Notes: generated by a model from the sequence alone, not told the origin. Counted from the stretch's first letter, positions 31,535 to 40,870 are shown. The stretch: 64,000 bases of DNA from JACQHM01 sp964535215 (GCA_964535215.1 CAZHST010000011.1:19342-83341); one strand, 5' to 3'. A program made the numbers and translations.

Positions 31535-31602
31535 CCTAGCAGCCCTGAAGGCTAGGGATGCCCGCCCGTGGGTCCCGTGAGCGAGGGCTTCGGCCCTGGG
31601 AG
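31535..31602 (+). promoter_or_regulatory. Structured leader of the GAF/PAS kinase mRNA
   Basis: CCTAGC/GCTAGG (31535-31540, 31551-31556) forms a 6-bp stem, and AGGGC-TTCG-GCCCT (31584-31597) forms a stem with a UUCG loop next to the ribosome site GGGAG (31598-31602). It does not match a riboswitch I know. Regulatory role is conjecture. Confidence 0.35.
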
Positions 31603-31610
31603 CTGACGTC

Positions 31611-33899
31611 ATGACCTTGTCAACCCGTCTCCGGTGGCTGACCGTCTGGGCTCCGGTGGTTTTCGGGGCCCTCCTCCTCACCTTCGCCCTGACCTTCCAC
31701 CATCTCCTTCCGTTGTGGCTCGTCACCCTTCTGATTCTTGGTGCAAGCACAGTCGGGGCCTACCTGTTCTCCCGGTTCGTCTTCGCCCAGATCGAGCGGC
31801 GGGAGGAGACGATCCTCCGCCGCACAAAGGAGCTGGAGGCTCTGAACCGGATCGGGACAGCCGTCAGCAGCTCTTTCGCTCTCCCTGAAATCCTGGACCA
31901 GGCCCTGGACACAACCTTAGCCGTCCTGGACTTCGAGGCAGGGGAGATCTTTCTTTTGGACGAAGCCAGGGGCGAGGTCGTCCTGGCCCGGCATCGGGGG
32001 CTGGTTCCGGAGGCCTTCCGGGAGATCTCCCGATTCAAGCTGGGGGAGGGGTTCCCGGGCCGGGTGGCTCAGACCGGCGAGGTCTTGATCACGTATGACC
32101 TGGCCAAGGACCTTCGCTTTCTCCGGAGGCAGGTCATTGAGGCAGGCTTCCGCACCTTCGTGTCACTACCCCTAAAGACCCGCGGGAAGATGGTCGGCAC
32201 CCTGGATGTGGCGACCCGCCAGCCTCGGGTCTTCACGGAGGCGGACCTGCGGCTCCTGACCACCATCGGCACCGTGATCGGGATGGCCGTGGCCAACGGC
32301 CTCCTCTTTCTCCAGGCCGAGGAACGGGCGGTTAAGCTCCAGGCCCTTCTCCAGACAACCTCGGCCCTCCACGCGGGACTGGGCTCCGAGGCCGTGGTGG
32401 AACGGATCCTGCAGGCCGCGGGCCAGCTCTTCGGCGAAGAGACCGTCTCGACCCTCTGGCTCCTGGACGAGGCCACCGGGGCCCTGACCCTGAGGGCGGC
32501 CAGCGGGCTCCGCCATCCTCCGGAGCGGCCCACCCTCCCCCCGGGAGAAGGGTTGGGCGGCTGGATCGTCACCCACCGGCAGCCCCTGGCCGTCGCCGAT
32601 GTCCAGCAGGACCCCCGGTTTGGCAACCCGGGGTGGGCCAAGGTCGAAGACGTCCATGCCTTTCTCGGCGTCCCCTTGCTGCTCGGGGAGCGCTGCCTGG
32701 GGGTGATGGATCTCCTCCGGCGGGGGACCACCCCGTTTACCCCGGAGGAGCAGGCGATCCTGGAGGCCTTCGCCCAGCAGGTGGCCATCGCCTTCGAGAA
32801 GGCCCAACTCTTCCAGCGGATTTTGAAGAGCAAAGAGGAGTGGGTGCGGACCGTGGATGCCCTCCCCGAGGGGATTGTCCTGCTCAGTCCAGAGGGGGTG
32901 ATGATCAGGAGCAACAAGACCTTCAGCGAGTTATGGGGGATCTCGGTGACCGAGATGGTCGGGACCCCCTGGCACGATCTCTGGACGCGACTGCAGGGTT
33001 CAGGGCCCTGCCCCCACTGTGAGGTGGGGAGGACGGGGGCACCTTTCTCGGTGGAAGTGGCCTCCCCGGATCGGATCCTTCAGGTCACGGCTTTCCCCTT
33101 GGAGGAGCAGGGGCCGGAGACGGAAGACCGCCGATCCCGGAGTATCCTCGTCCTCCGGGACATCACCGCCGAGCGGTGGACGGAGCGGCTGGTCCTGCTG
33201 GGGCAGCTGGCCGCCGGGGTGGCCCATGAGCTGAACACCCCTTTAAGTGTCATTTTGGGGTATACCCAGCTCCTCCTCAAGCGGGACGATCTGACCCGCG
33301 AGGCCGCTCACGACCTCCGGCTCGTGGAGAAACATGCCAGGGCCGCTCGGCGGATTGTCGAAGGCCTCCGGCACCTGGTCCATCCATTGCCCCTCCGGCG
33401 GGAGGTGTGTGATGTGAATCGCCTGATCCAGGACACGCTGGCCGCTGTTGAACCCGATTGGGCGTCCCGGAAGATCCGGCTCCACCTCTCCCTCGATCCC
33501 TCCCTTCCTCCCCTCTTCGCCGACCCCCTCCGCCTGGGCCAGGCGCTTCGGAACCTGATCGACAACGCCGTTGACGCGATGCCCCAGGGGGGGACCCTGA
33601 CGATCACCACCCGAGGTGTCAAGGGCCAGGGGGAGCCGGAATCGCTACCGACCCCTGATCTCGTGGAGGTGACTATCACAGATACCGGGGTGGGGATCCC
33701 GCCGGAGCACCTTCCCCGGATCTTCGAGCCCTTCTTCACCACCAAACCGGCCGGGCTGGGGTTGGGGCTGGGGTTCATCGCCCGGATTGTGGAGGAGCAC
33801 AAGGGGCGGATCGAGGTCGAAAGCCAGGTTGGCCAGGGCACCACCTTCCGCCTTCTCCTCCCTGAGACCGGGGACATGAGCCGGGAGGGCCGAGACTGA
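31611..33899 (+). CDS. Membrane histidine kinase with two GAF domains and a PAS domain
   Basis: A 762-residue kinase. Two membrane helices lie near residues 12-32 and 34-54 with very little outside the cell. A GAF domain (about 85-225), a second GAF (250-405) and a PAS-type domain (about 410-510, with a CPHCEVG cysteine pair) follow. The HisKA domain has LAAGVAHELNTPLSVI (His about 539) and the ATPase ends with TDTGVGIP and GLGLGFIARIVEEH. Its stop overlaps the start of the NtrC-type regulator, its likely partner. Confidence 0.88.
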   Translation: MTLSTRLRWLTVWAPVVFGALLLTFALTFHHLLPLWLVTLLILGASTVGAYLFSRFVFAQIERREETILRRTKELEALNRIGTAVSSSFALPEILDQALDTTLAVLDFEAGEIFLLDEARGEVVLARHRGLVPEAFREISRFKLGEGFPGRVAQTGEVLITYDLAKDLRFLRRQVIEAGFRTFVSLPLKTRGKMVGTLDVATRQPRVFTEADLRLLTTIGTVIGMAVANGLLFLQAEERAVKLQALLQTTSALHAGLGSEAVVERILQAAGQLFGEETVSTLWLLDEATGALTLRAASGLRHPPERPTLPPGEGLGGWIVTHRQPLAVADVQQDPRFGNPGWAKVEDVHAFLGVPLLLGERCLGVMDLLRRGTTPFTPEEQAILEAFAQQVAIAFEKAQLFQRILKSKEEWVRTVDALPEGIVLLSPEGVMIRSNKTFSELWGISVTEMVGTPWHDLWTRLQGSGPCPHCEVGRTGAPFSVEVASPDRILQVTAFPLEEQGPETEDRRSRSILVLRDITAERWTERLVLLGQLAAGVAHELNTPLSVILGYTQLLLKRDDLTREAAHDLRLVEKHARAARRIVEGLRHLVHPLPLRREVCDVNRLIQDTLAAVEPDWASRKIRLHLSLDPSLPPLFADPLRLGQALRNLIDNAVDAMPQGGTLTITTRGVKGQGEPESLPTPDLVEVTITDTGVGIPPEHLPRIFEPFFTTKPAGLGLGLGFIARIVEEHKGRIEVESQVGQGTTFRLLLPETGDMSREGRD

Positions 33900-35293
33900 T
33901 GGCACGGATCCTGGTCATCGACGATGACGAAGACTTCCTTCACCTTGTCCGCCGGATCCTCACGGGAGCCGGGCACGAGGTCTTCACGGCGGCCTCAGGT
34001 GAAGAGGGTCTCAAGGGGGCCGGCGAGATGCTCCTCGACCTGGTCCTGCTCGATCTCAAGCTTCCGGGGATAGACGGCCTCGAGCTGCTTCAGGCGATCA
34101 AGGCCGCTGCCCTGGAGCTGGAGGTCCTTGTCGTCACCGGCTTCGGGAGCATCGAGACGGCCGTCGAGGCCATGCGCCGAGGGGCCTATGATTACCTCAC
34201 CAAGCCCTTCGAACCGGACGAGCTGCTGATCCGGGTCGAGCGGGCTCTGGAGCGGGTGCGGCTTTTGAATGAGCGGCGCGCCCTGAAGCGGGAGCAGGCC
34301 GAGGGAGAGGTGCTTCAGGGCCTCATCGGCCAGCATCCGGCTATGGTGAGGATCCGCACCCTGATCCGCCAGGTGGCCCCGACTTCTGCCCCTGTCCTGA
34401 TCACCGGCGAGACCGGAACGGGCAAAGAGCTGGTGGCCCGTGCCCTCCATGCCCTCTCCCCTCGACGGGAGCGGCGGTTTGTGGCCGTAAACTGCACGGC
34501 CCTGCCGGAGACCCTCCTGGAGTCGGAGCTGTTCGGCCACGTGAAGGGGGCCTTCACCGGCGCCATCAGGGACAAGCGAGGCCTCGTCGAGGAGGCCGAT
34601 GGGGGGACGCTCTTTTTGGATGAAATCGGCGATGTCAGCCCGGTGTTTCAAGGGAAGCTCCTCCGGGTCCTCCAGGAGGGGGAGTTTCAGGCGGTGGGCG
34701 AGACCCGGGTGAGGCGAGCGGACCTTCGGATCATCGCCGCCACCAACCAGCAGCTTCAGGACAAGATTGAACGGGGCACGTTCCGGGCCGATCTCTTCTT
34801 CCGGCTCTGCGTCATCCCGATCCATCTCCCCCCCTTACGGGAGCGGAAGGATGATATCCCCCTGTTGGTCGATCACTTCCTGAAAAAGCATGCCCAGCGC
34901 CTGGGGAAAGAGGTGCCGGAGCTTTCTGCCGAGGCGCTGAACCAGCTTCTCCACTACGAGTGGCCGGGGAACGTCCGGGAGCTGGAGCATGTGATCGAGC
35001 GGACCCTGATTCTTAGTCGGGGACGAACCCTTACCCCGGAGGACCTCTTCCCCCCGGCCCTCTCCCCTGTCAGGGGTTCCTCCCTCAACCCATCCCCTCC
35101 AGGGACCCTTCATCTCCCCTATCGGGAGGCCCGGAGGAGGGCGCTGGACGAGTTTACCAAAGCCTACGTGGCGTCCCTCCTTCGCCAGACGGAGGGCAAC
35201 GTCACCCGGGCTGCGAAAGCGAGTGGCCTTGAACGACAGTCCTTTCAGCAGCTGATGCGGCGGGCCGGGATCCGCTCGGAAGACTACCGCTAG
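33899..35293 (+). CDS. NtrC-family sigma54 response regulator
   Basis: A 464-residue REC-AAA-Fis protein. The receiver has IDDDEDF, Asp in LVLLDLKLPGIDG and TKPFEPD. The AAA domain has Walker A GETGTGKEL, the sigma54 contact loop GAFTGA and Walker B GGTLFLDEIGD. The C terminus has a Fis-type helix-turn-helix (VTRAAKASGLERQSFQQL). It activates sigma54 promoters and is a probable target of the adjoining GAF/PAS kinase. It is not obviously the flagellar FlrC, whose better match is at 46291. Confidence 0.9.
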   Translation: MARILVIDDDEDFLHLVRRILTGAGHEVFTAASGEEGLKGAGEMLLDLVLLDLKLPGIDGLELLQAIKAAALELEVLVVTGFGSIETAVEAMRRGAYDYLTKPFEPDELLIRVERALERVRLLNERRALKREQAEGEVLQGLIGQHPAMVRIRTLIRQVAPTSAPVLITGETGTGKELVARALHALSPRRERRFVAVNCTALPETLLESELFGHVKGAFTGAIRDKRGLVEEADGGTLFLDEIGDVSPVFQGKLLRVLQEGEFQAVGETRVRRADLRIIAATNQQLQDKIERGTFRADLFFRLCVIPIHLPPLRERKDDIPLLVDHFLKKHAQRLGKEVPELSAEALNQLLHYEWPGNVRELEHVIERTLILSRGRTLTPEDLFPPALSPVRGSSLNPSPPGTLHLPYREARRRALDEFTKAYVASLLRQTEGNVTRAAKASGLERQSFQQLMRRAGIRSEDYR

Positions 35294-35709
35294 GTGCCAT
35301 CAAAAATCTGGCATAGGTCCTTCTCGACCTGTCTGGTCTAACCCTTAAGATCTTTAGGATTTTCCTTCCCATCCCCATCCAACTGCCATCAAATTGATAG
35401 CAGGAAGGTTGGCCGGCCCTTTTTAGATGGACGAGAGGGGACCGGCGGCTAAACCTCTCCTCGACCGAACTTTTTTTCAGCGGGGAAAAGGCTTTAGACC
35501 CTCCCAGGAGACCCGTGTTTCCAGACTCTAAAACGGTTGAAGATTCATGGCACACTCTGTGCTTCTCAAAGAGGCTATCGGAGGGAAGCGGGAAAAACTT
35601 GAACGATCCCGGCATTCTTTTCCTCCCTGCTTTCCCCCCTCCCGGCTCTCCTGTCAGGATAGGCTGTCAGATCAAGCGGTTTCGCTCGCCAAGCTTCCAG
35701 TGGTCTGGC
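35294..35709. promoter_or_regulatory. Intergenic regulatory region upstream of the FlrB-like kinase operon
   Basis: A 416-base gap without a convincing gene. It contains the near-perfect palindrome TGCCATCAAATTGATAGCA (35384-35402), a related half-site GTGCCATCAAAA near 35296, and the sigma54 promoter listed separately. The palindrome sits about 150 bases upstream of the promoter, where an NtrC-type activator would bind. A longer kinase frame from 35515 would run through the promoter and is rejected. Confidence 0.6.
35549..35565 (+). promoter_or_regulatory. Sigma54 promoter upstream of the FlrB-like kinase and flgB operon
   Basis: TGGCACA-CTCT-GTGCT keeps the invariant GG and GC ten bases apart (35550-35551 and 35562-35563) and matches TGGCAC; the -12 box has G in place of T. 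It is placed to drive the kinase, flgB, flgC, fliE and following genes. Confidence 0.7.
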
Positions 35710-36453
35710 ATGGATGTTGCCATGATCCAGCAGGAAAAAGAGCTTTTAGAGCGCTTCCGGGTTGGGTCTGCCCTGGGGCAGATGGCCATCACGATCGCCC
35801 ATGAGATCCGGAACCTTTTAGGTGGCATTGAGCTCTGTGCTGAGATGCTGGCTTTGGAGCTCAAAGACGACCTCAGGCGGCAGGAGCTGGTTCAGGGCCT
35901 CCTCGAGGGAATCCAGGCGTTAAACGGGATCGTGACCAATCTCCTGACCTTTGCGCGTCCGTGTCGGCCCTCTTTTGCCAGGGTCAGCCTTCACACCCTT
36001 CTCGAGGAGGCCCTCGTCTACAGCCGATATGCTTTAAGGGCAAGGGGGATCACCCTGGTGAAAGCTTTTTCCCTGACGGAACCCGAGATCCTGGCGGATC
36101 GGGAGCTGTTAAAGCAGGTCTTTTTCAATCTGATCCTAAACGGCGTCCAGGCCATGCCCCAGGGGGGCACGCTCACCATCACCACCCACGTCAAAAGTCT
36201 GGAGTCCGGACCGGTGGAGGTGGAAATCGCCGATACCGGCTGCGGCATCCCGCCGGAGCACCTTCCCCGGATCTTCGAGCCCTTCTTTACCACCAAAGCC
36301 AGGGGGACGGGGCTGGGCCTGGCCCTTGTCCGGCGGATCCTCGACCACCATCGGGCCTCCATTCAGGTGACGAGCGAGCCGGGCCGGGGTACGGTGTTCA
36401 CCGTCGTCTTCCCCGACCCCATGGCCTTGGAGGAGGTCATCCATGTTCGATGA
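35710..36453 (+). CDS. FlrB/FleS-like histidine kinase
   Basis: A 247-residue soluble kinase lacking an N-terminal sensor domain. The H box ITIAHEIRNLLGGIELCAEM is that of FlrB/FleS flagellar kinases, except that Pro after Asn is Leu. The ATPase domain is complete (LILNGVQAMP, DTGCGIP, GTGLGLALV). FlrB-type kinases phosphorylate FlrC to switch on sigma54 hook-basal-body genes. Start ATG 35710 lacks a good ribosome site; ATG 35722 is an alternative. Its end overlaps flgB by 11 bases, linking the kinase to the operon it would control. Confidence 0.75.
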   Translation: MDVAMIQQEKELLERFRVGSALGQMAITIAHEIRNLLGGIELCAEMLALELKDDLRRQELVQGLLEGIQALNGIVTNLLTFARPCRPSFARVSLHTLLEEALVYSRYALRARGITLVKAFSLTEPEILADRELLKQVFFNLILNGVQAMPQGGTLTITTHVKSLESGPVEVEIADTGCGIPPEHLPRIFEPFFTTKARGTGLGLALVRRILDHHRASIQVTSEPGRGTVFTVVFPDPMALEEVIHVR

Positions 36454-36820
36454 AACCTTGTGGCTCTTGAGCCAGGCTATCCGGGCCACGACGCTTCGCC
36501 ATGAGGTGATCGCCCGGAACCTGGCCAACATCGAGACGCCCGGGTTCAAGGCCCAGGACGTGGAGTTCCAGGAGGTCCTCCGCTCCGCCCTGGCCTCAAG
36601 GCGCGACCAAGGGTTGGCGGTCGAAACCCCCTGGGCTCCCCAGGCTGAGATCCGCCTCGTCCGGGATACCGACGGGGTCCCCCGCCAGGATGGGAACACG
36701 GTGGATCTGGAGCGGGAGATGGTCAAGTTGACCCAAAACACCCTCTTCCACAGCGCCCTGGTTCAGCTCTTGAACGCCAAGCTCCAGATCCTCCGGATGG
36801 CTTTGCAGGATCGCCTCTAA
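36443..36820 (+). CDS. flgB: Proximal rod protein FlgB
   Basis: A 125-residue FlgB with the rod-protein signature ARNLANIETPGFKAQDVEF and a C terminus VKLTQNTLFHSALVQLLNAK. It forms the rod next to FliE and FlgC. It overlaps the FlrB-like kinase gene and starts the hook-basal-body series. Confidence 0.95.
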   Translation: MFDETLWLLSQAIRATTLRHEVIARNLANIETPGFKAQDVEFQEVLRSALASRRDQGLAVETPWAPQAEIRLVRDTDGVPRQDGNTVDLEREMVKLTQNTLFHSALVQLLNAKLQILRMALQDRL

Positions 36821-36831
36821 GGGGAGGGAAG

Positions 36832-37263
36832 ATGGAGGGATTGTTTCAAGCGATGGCGATCAGCGCGACGGCCCTTTCGGCCGAGCGGCTCCGCCTGAAC
36901 GTCGTGGCGGAGAACCTGGCCAATGTGGAGACGACCCGGACCTTGTCAGGCGGGCCCTATCGGCGGAAGCTGGTGGTCTTTGCCGCCGAACCGATCCCCT
37001 TCCTCCAGCTTGTCGCTGAGGCCGGCCGGCGGGTAGGGGGGGTGAGGGTAGAGCGGGTGGTGGAGAGTCAGAGCCCCCCCCGGATGGTCTACGATCCTGG
37101 TCACCCTGATGCGGATGCTCAAGGGTTTGTCGCCATGCCCAACATCAACCCGGTCCTGGAGCTCGTGGATCTTCTGGCGGCCACCAGGGCCTACGAGGCC
37201 AACATCGCCGCCATCCAGGCGGCCAAAAGCATGGCCACGAAGACCTTGGAGATCGGTCGCTAA
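36832..37263 (+). CDS. flgC: Proximal rod protein FlgC
   Basis: A 143-residue FlgC. It shows SAERLRLNVVAENLANVETT and a C-terminal helix ARAYEANIAAIQAAKSM... The sequence YDPGHPDADAQGFVAMPNI is diagnostic for FlgC. GGGGAGGG precedes the start. Confidence 0.95.
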   Translation: MEGLFQAMAISATALSAERLRLNVVAENLANVETTRTLSGGPYRRKLVVFAAEPIPFLQLVAEAGRRVGGVRVERVVESQSPPRMVYDPGHPDADAQGFVAMPNINPVLELVDLLAATRAYEANIAAIQAAKSMATKTLEIGR

Positions 37264-37281
37264 CCTCTGGAGGCTTAACGC

Positions 37282-37590
37282 ATGGGCGAGCTTTCCCCCA
37301 TCTCTATCCCACCGCTTTCAGCGAAGGTGCAAGTTGCGGGGGCCCGGTCCTCTTCAACGGAACAGACCGGCCCCTCCTTTACCCAGGTTCTCAAGACGTC
37401 ACTGGAGCGGATGGCGGAGGTGCAACAGGAGGCCGATCAGGCCATTCAGGCCTTCGTCCTGGGACGATCCGATGATCTGGTGGAGACGCTTCTTGCCGTG
37501 GAGAAGGCCAGGCTCGCCTTCCAGACCCTCGTCCAGGTCCGGAACAAGCTCCTCGAGGCCTACCAGGAGATCATGCGGATGCCGGTGTAG
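37282..37590 (+). CDS. fliE: MS-ring/rod junction protein FliE
   Basis: A 102-residue FliE. The conserved C-terminal half reads LVETLLAVEKARLAFQTLVQ and then VRNKLLEAYQEIMRMPV. It links the MS ring (FliF) to the rod. The spacer before fliF has a small CCCCTT-CA-AGGGG hairpin (37591-37602). Confidence 0.93.
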   Translation: MGELSPISIPPLSAKVQVAGARSSSTEQTGPSFTQVLKTSLERMAEVQQEADQAIQAFVLGRSDDLVETLLAVEKARLAFQTLVQVRNKLLEAYQEIMRMPV

Positions 37591-37622
37591 CCCCTTCAAG
37601 GGGAGGAGGGAAGGGACGCCCG

Positions 37623-39260
37623 ATGACTGCCCCATGGTTCGCCCAGATGAAGCTCCTCTGGTTGGGCTTCAGCCGCCCCCAGCGGGTGGCCCTCGTCGGC
37701 CTGGGGCTGACCAGCATCCTCACCATCCTGGGCCTCGCCTACTGGTTCAGCCGGCCTGATTATACCACCCTCTTTGCCCAGCTGGACCCTTCCGATGCCG
37801 GCGCCATCGTCCAGCAGCTTAAGGCCCAGAAGATCCCTTACCAGTTGGCCGACAACGGGTCACGCATCCTGGTCCCCTCCCGGGTGGTGCACGAGACCCG
37901 TCTCCGCCTTGCCAGTCTCGGTCTTCCCACGCAGGGGGTGGTGGGCTTTGAGATCTTCGATCGAGGGAGCGTCGGGATGACCGATTTTGTCCAACGACTC
38001 AACTACCAGCGGGCCCTCCAAGGGGAGCTGGCCCGCACCATCGCCCACCTCCAGGGAGTCAGCCAGGCCCGGGTGCACCTGGCCCTGCCCCAGCCCTCCC
38101 TTTTCACCGAGCGGGAGCGGCCGGCCACTGCCTCGGTGGTGGTGACCCTTAAACCCGGGGCCCGGCTTTCCCCTGAACAGATCCAGGGGATCGTTCACCT
38201 GGTCAGCTCCAGCGTTGAAGGCCTTTCCCCGGAGGGGGTGACGGTTCTGGATCAGCAGGGGAAGCTCCTCTCCCGGCGATCCGAGCCAGGCCCCTCTTCC
38301 CTTTCGAGCGCCCAGCTCGAGTATCAGCGGGCGGTGGAGGCGGAGCTGGAGCGGCGGGTCCAGAGCCTCCTCGACGGGGTCTTGGGGGTCAACCAGGCTC
38401 AGGTCCGGGTGGCGGCCCAGCTCGATTTCGAAAGCGTCGAGCGGACAGAGGAACGGTTCGATCCCAACGCGGTGGTCCGGAGCGAGCAGCGGACGACGGA
38501 GCAGACCGAAAGCTCGACCCGGGAGGCGCCGGCGGCAGCGGGGGCCGCCTCGAATGCCGAGGCTGAAGAGCCGGAGGGCCCCTCCCCCATGACCCAGACC
38601 CGCTCTGCCAGGGAGACGGAGGCGGTCACCTATGAGGTCGGCCGGACCGTTGAACGGCGGGTCTCCCCCCCGGGGGCGGTGAAGCGGTTGTCGGTGGCGG
38701 TCGTCCTGGCCGGTCCGTCCGAGGCAACAGGAGGGGAGGGGGGCCGTCAGGGGGCCGTCCCCCGGTCCCCGGAGGAGCTGGAGCAGATCAAGGCGCTGGT
38801 CATGAGCGCGGTGGGCTTCAGCAGCGCCAGGGGGGATGAGGTCACGGTGGTCGAGCTGCCCTTCGACAAAACGGCCCTCGAGAAGGGAGGGGTTGAGGCC
38901 TCCGGCGAGGGCCGGCCGTTTTGGGCCGATCTCGTCAAACCGGCGGGCTTTATGGCAGGGCTCCTCCTGGTTCTCCTCCTGCTGGTCCGTCCCCTCCTGA
39001 AGCTCCTCCGGGGGACCGTCTCCTATCCGGCGGTCCAGGGGGAGGTACTCGAGGCTGCCCTTCGGGGGAGGGAGGCGGCCCGGGAGCTAAAGTCGGCAGC
39101 GACCCCGCTGGGTCTTCCCGGCCCCGGAGGGTCGGAGCCGGAGCAGAAGGAGCTGGAACAGCAAGAAGCCTTGAAGCAGCAGCTGGTGGAGCTGACCCGC
39201 CGGAACCCGGAGCGGGCTGTCTCTGTGGTCCGGAACTGGATGGCCTCACGATCGGGTTAA
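37623..39260 (+). CDS. fliF: MS-ring protein FliF
   Basis: A 545-residue FliF. Membrane helices lie near residues 22-42 and 441-460. Ring-building motifs include YTTLFAQLDPSDAGAIVQQL and the C-terminal cytoplasmic tail ending VVRNWMASRSG, which binds FliG. Residues about 285-330 are a low-complexity Ala/Glu loop. It is the base on which the motor and export gate assemble. Confidence 0.95.
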   Translation: MTAPWFAQMKLLWLGFSRPQRVALVGLGLTSILTILGLAYWFSRPDYTTLFAQLDPSDAGAIVQQLKAQKIPYQLADNGSRILVPSRVVHETRLRLASLGLPTQGVVGFEIFDRGSVGMTDFVQRLNYQRALQGELARTIAHLQGVSQARVHLALPQPSLFTERERPATASVVVTLKPGARLSPEQIQGIVHLVSSSVEGLSPEGVTVLDQQGKLLSRRSEPGPSSLSSAQLEYQRAVEAELERRVQSLLDGVLGVNQAQVRVAAQLDFESVERTEERFDPNAVVRSEQRTTEQTESSTREAPAAAGAASNAEAEEPEGPSPMTQTRSARETEAVTYEVGRTVERRVSPPGAVKRLSVAVVLAGPSEATGGEGGRQGAVPRSPEELEQIKALVMSAVGFSSARGDEVTVVELPFDKTALEKGGVEASGEGRPFWADLVKPAGFMAGLLLVLLLLVRPLLKLLRGTVSYPAVQGEVLEAALRGREAARELKSAATPLGLPGPGGSEPEQKELEQQEALKQQLVELTRRNPERAVSVVRNWMASRSG

Positions 39261-39276
39261 GGGAGGGGGCCTTTCG

Positions 39277-40287
39277 ATGAGCACCCCACTGAACGGGTTG
39301 CAAAAGGCGGCGACCCTTCTGATCTCCCTCGGGACCGAGGTCGCAGTCCAGGTGCTCAAGCACCTGACTCCCACCGAGGTCGAGCAGCTCACCGCGGAGA
39401 TCAGCCGCCTCCACCAGATCCCGGTGTCCGTCGCCCGCTCGGTCCTGGAGGAGTTCCAGCAACTGGCTGGAACCCCCACCGCTACTCTTCAAGGGGGGCT
39501 GGGCTACGTCCGAACGGTCCTGGAGCGGGTTGTGGGTCGGGATCGGGCGGAGGAGATCGTCGAACGCTTAAGTGCAGGGCAGTCCGGGACCCTCACCGTG
39601 GTGAGGAGGATCGATCCCCGGAACCTCTTGAACTTCATCAGGCGTGAGCATCCCCAGACCATCGCCCTGATCCTGGCCAACCTGGAACCCTCCCGGGCCG
39701 CCAAGCTCCTGGCCGAGCTTCCCCCCGACCTTCAGATCGAGGTGATCCGGCGCATCGCCACCCTGGACAAAACGGGGCCGGAGATTCTCAGCGAGATCGA
39801 AGCCGTTTTAGAAGAGCGGCTGGCCTCCCTCTTCCAACCGGAGGTCTCCCCCCAGGGGGGAGGGGTCAAGGCAGCCGCCGAGATCCTCAATCAGGTGAGC
39901 CGAACGCATGAGCAGAACATCCTCGAGGGCCTGGAACAGGTCGATGGGGCTTTGGCCGAGCATATCCGGAACCTGATGTTCACCTTTGAGGATCTGATCC
40001 TTGTGGACGATCGGGGCATCCAGCGCGTCCTCCGGGAGGTGAACCAGCGGGATCTAGCCATCGCCCTCAAGGCGGCGGGAGAAGAGGTCAGAACCAAGAT
40101 TTTCAAGAACATGTCCGAGCGGGCCCGGACCATCCTCAAGGAGGAGATCGAGGATCTGGGACCCGTCCGCCTCCGGGAGGTGGAGGAGGCCCAGCGAAAG
40201 ATCGTCACGATCGTTCGGGCGCTCCAGGAGGCGGGGGAGATCGTCGTCCAGGGACGGGGCCGGGAGGATGGAGACATCCTTATCTAG
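39277..40287 (+). CDS. fliG: Rotor switch protein FliG
   Basis: A 336-residue FliG. The middle and C-terminal domains are complete (HPQTIALILANLEPSRAAKL, then FEDLILVDDRGIQRVLREV). The C-terminal torque helix keeps the charged residues that face the stator. GGGAGGGGG is the ribosome site. Confidence 0.95.
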   Translation: MSTPLNGLQKAATLLISLGTEVAVQVLKHLTPTEVEQLTAEISRLHQIPVSVARSVLEEFQQLAGTPTATLQGGLGYVRTVLERVVGRDRAEEIVERLSAGQSGTLTVVRRIDPRNLLNFIRREHPQTIALILANLEPSRAAKLLAELPPDLQIEVIRRIATLDKTGPEILSEIEAVLEERLASLFQPEVSPQGGGVKAAAEILNQVSRTHEQNILEGLEQVDGALAEHIRNLMFTFEDLILVDDRGIQRVLREVNQRDLAIALKAAGEEVRTKIFKNMSERARTILKEEIEDLGPVRLREVEEAQRKIVTIVRALQEAGEIVVQGRGREDGDILI

Positions 40288-40870
40288 GATCATGGGGGAA
40301 GGCCAGGACGGCTGGCCGGAGGCCTGTTTTGAGCGCTTTGAGCCTCTGGAGGGGAGTGTCGAGAGCCGGGAGGTCCTTCAGGCCTATCAAGAGGGCTACA
40401 CCCGGGGCCGGGAGGATGCCCTCCAGGAGATGGAGGGGCGTCTCCTCCCGCTGGAGACCCTCCTCCAACGGGCCCTTCGAGAATGCGCCTCGCTCCGGGC
40501 TATGCTGCTTCAGGCGCTGGAGCGGGAGGTGGTAGAGCTGGTGGTCGAAATGGCCGAGAAGGTCGTCGGCCAGGAGCTCCAAATAGCCCCCGAGGCTATC
40601 CTGGCCGTGGTGCGGGCGACACTGGAGAAGGCGGTGGATCAGGATGATCTGGTCCTCCGGGTCCATCCCCGGGATTACGAGATCCTCACATCCCGGGTGG
40701 AGTTCCATCGGGAGTTGGAGAAGATTCCGGGCCTTCGGCTCATCCGGGATCCCGGGATCACACCGGGCGGATGCCTCCTGGAGATCGGGTCCGGCTTCAT
40801 TGACGCCCGGCTGGAGAGCCGGCTGGCCGAGGCCCGGAAGGCCCTGCTGGGGGAGGAGAACGGTGATTGA
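40268..40870 (+). CDS. fliH: Export ATPase regulator FliH
   Basis: A 200-residue FliH. The GxxxG-like and coiled-coil N-terminal half is followed by EVVELVVEMAEKVVGQEL and a C-terminal domain with LVLRVHPRDYEIL and GGCLLEIGSGFIDARLESRL. It regulates the FliI ATPase. It overlaps fliG by 20 bases; the alternative ATG 40292 would shorten the protein by eight residues. Confidence 0.88.
   Translation: METSLSRIMGEGQDGWPEACFERFEPLEGSVESREVLQAYQEGYTRGREDALQEMEGRLLPLETLLQRALRECASLRAMLLQALEREVVELVVEMAEKVVGQELQIAPEAILAVVRATLEKAVDQDDLVLRVHPRDYEILTSRVEFHRELEKIPGLRLIRDPGITPGGCLLEIGSGFIDARLESRLAEARKALLGEENGD

Noticed and set aside
31535..31602. Cyclic di-GMP riboswitch before the GAF/PAS kinase
   Set aside because: I could not match the conserved GEMM segments; only generic stems are present.
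35515..35709. N-terminal extension of the FlrB-like kinase
   Set aside because: The frame runs through the sigma54 promoter, has no homology to kinases and lacks a ribosome site.
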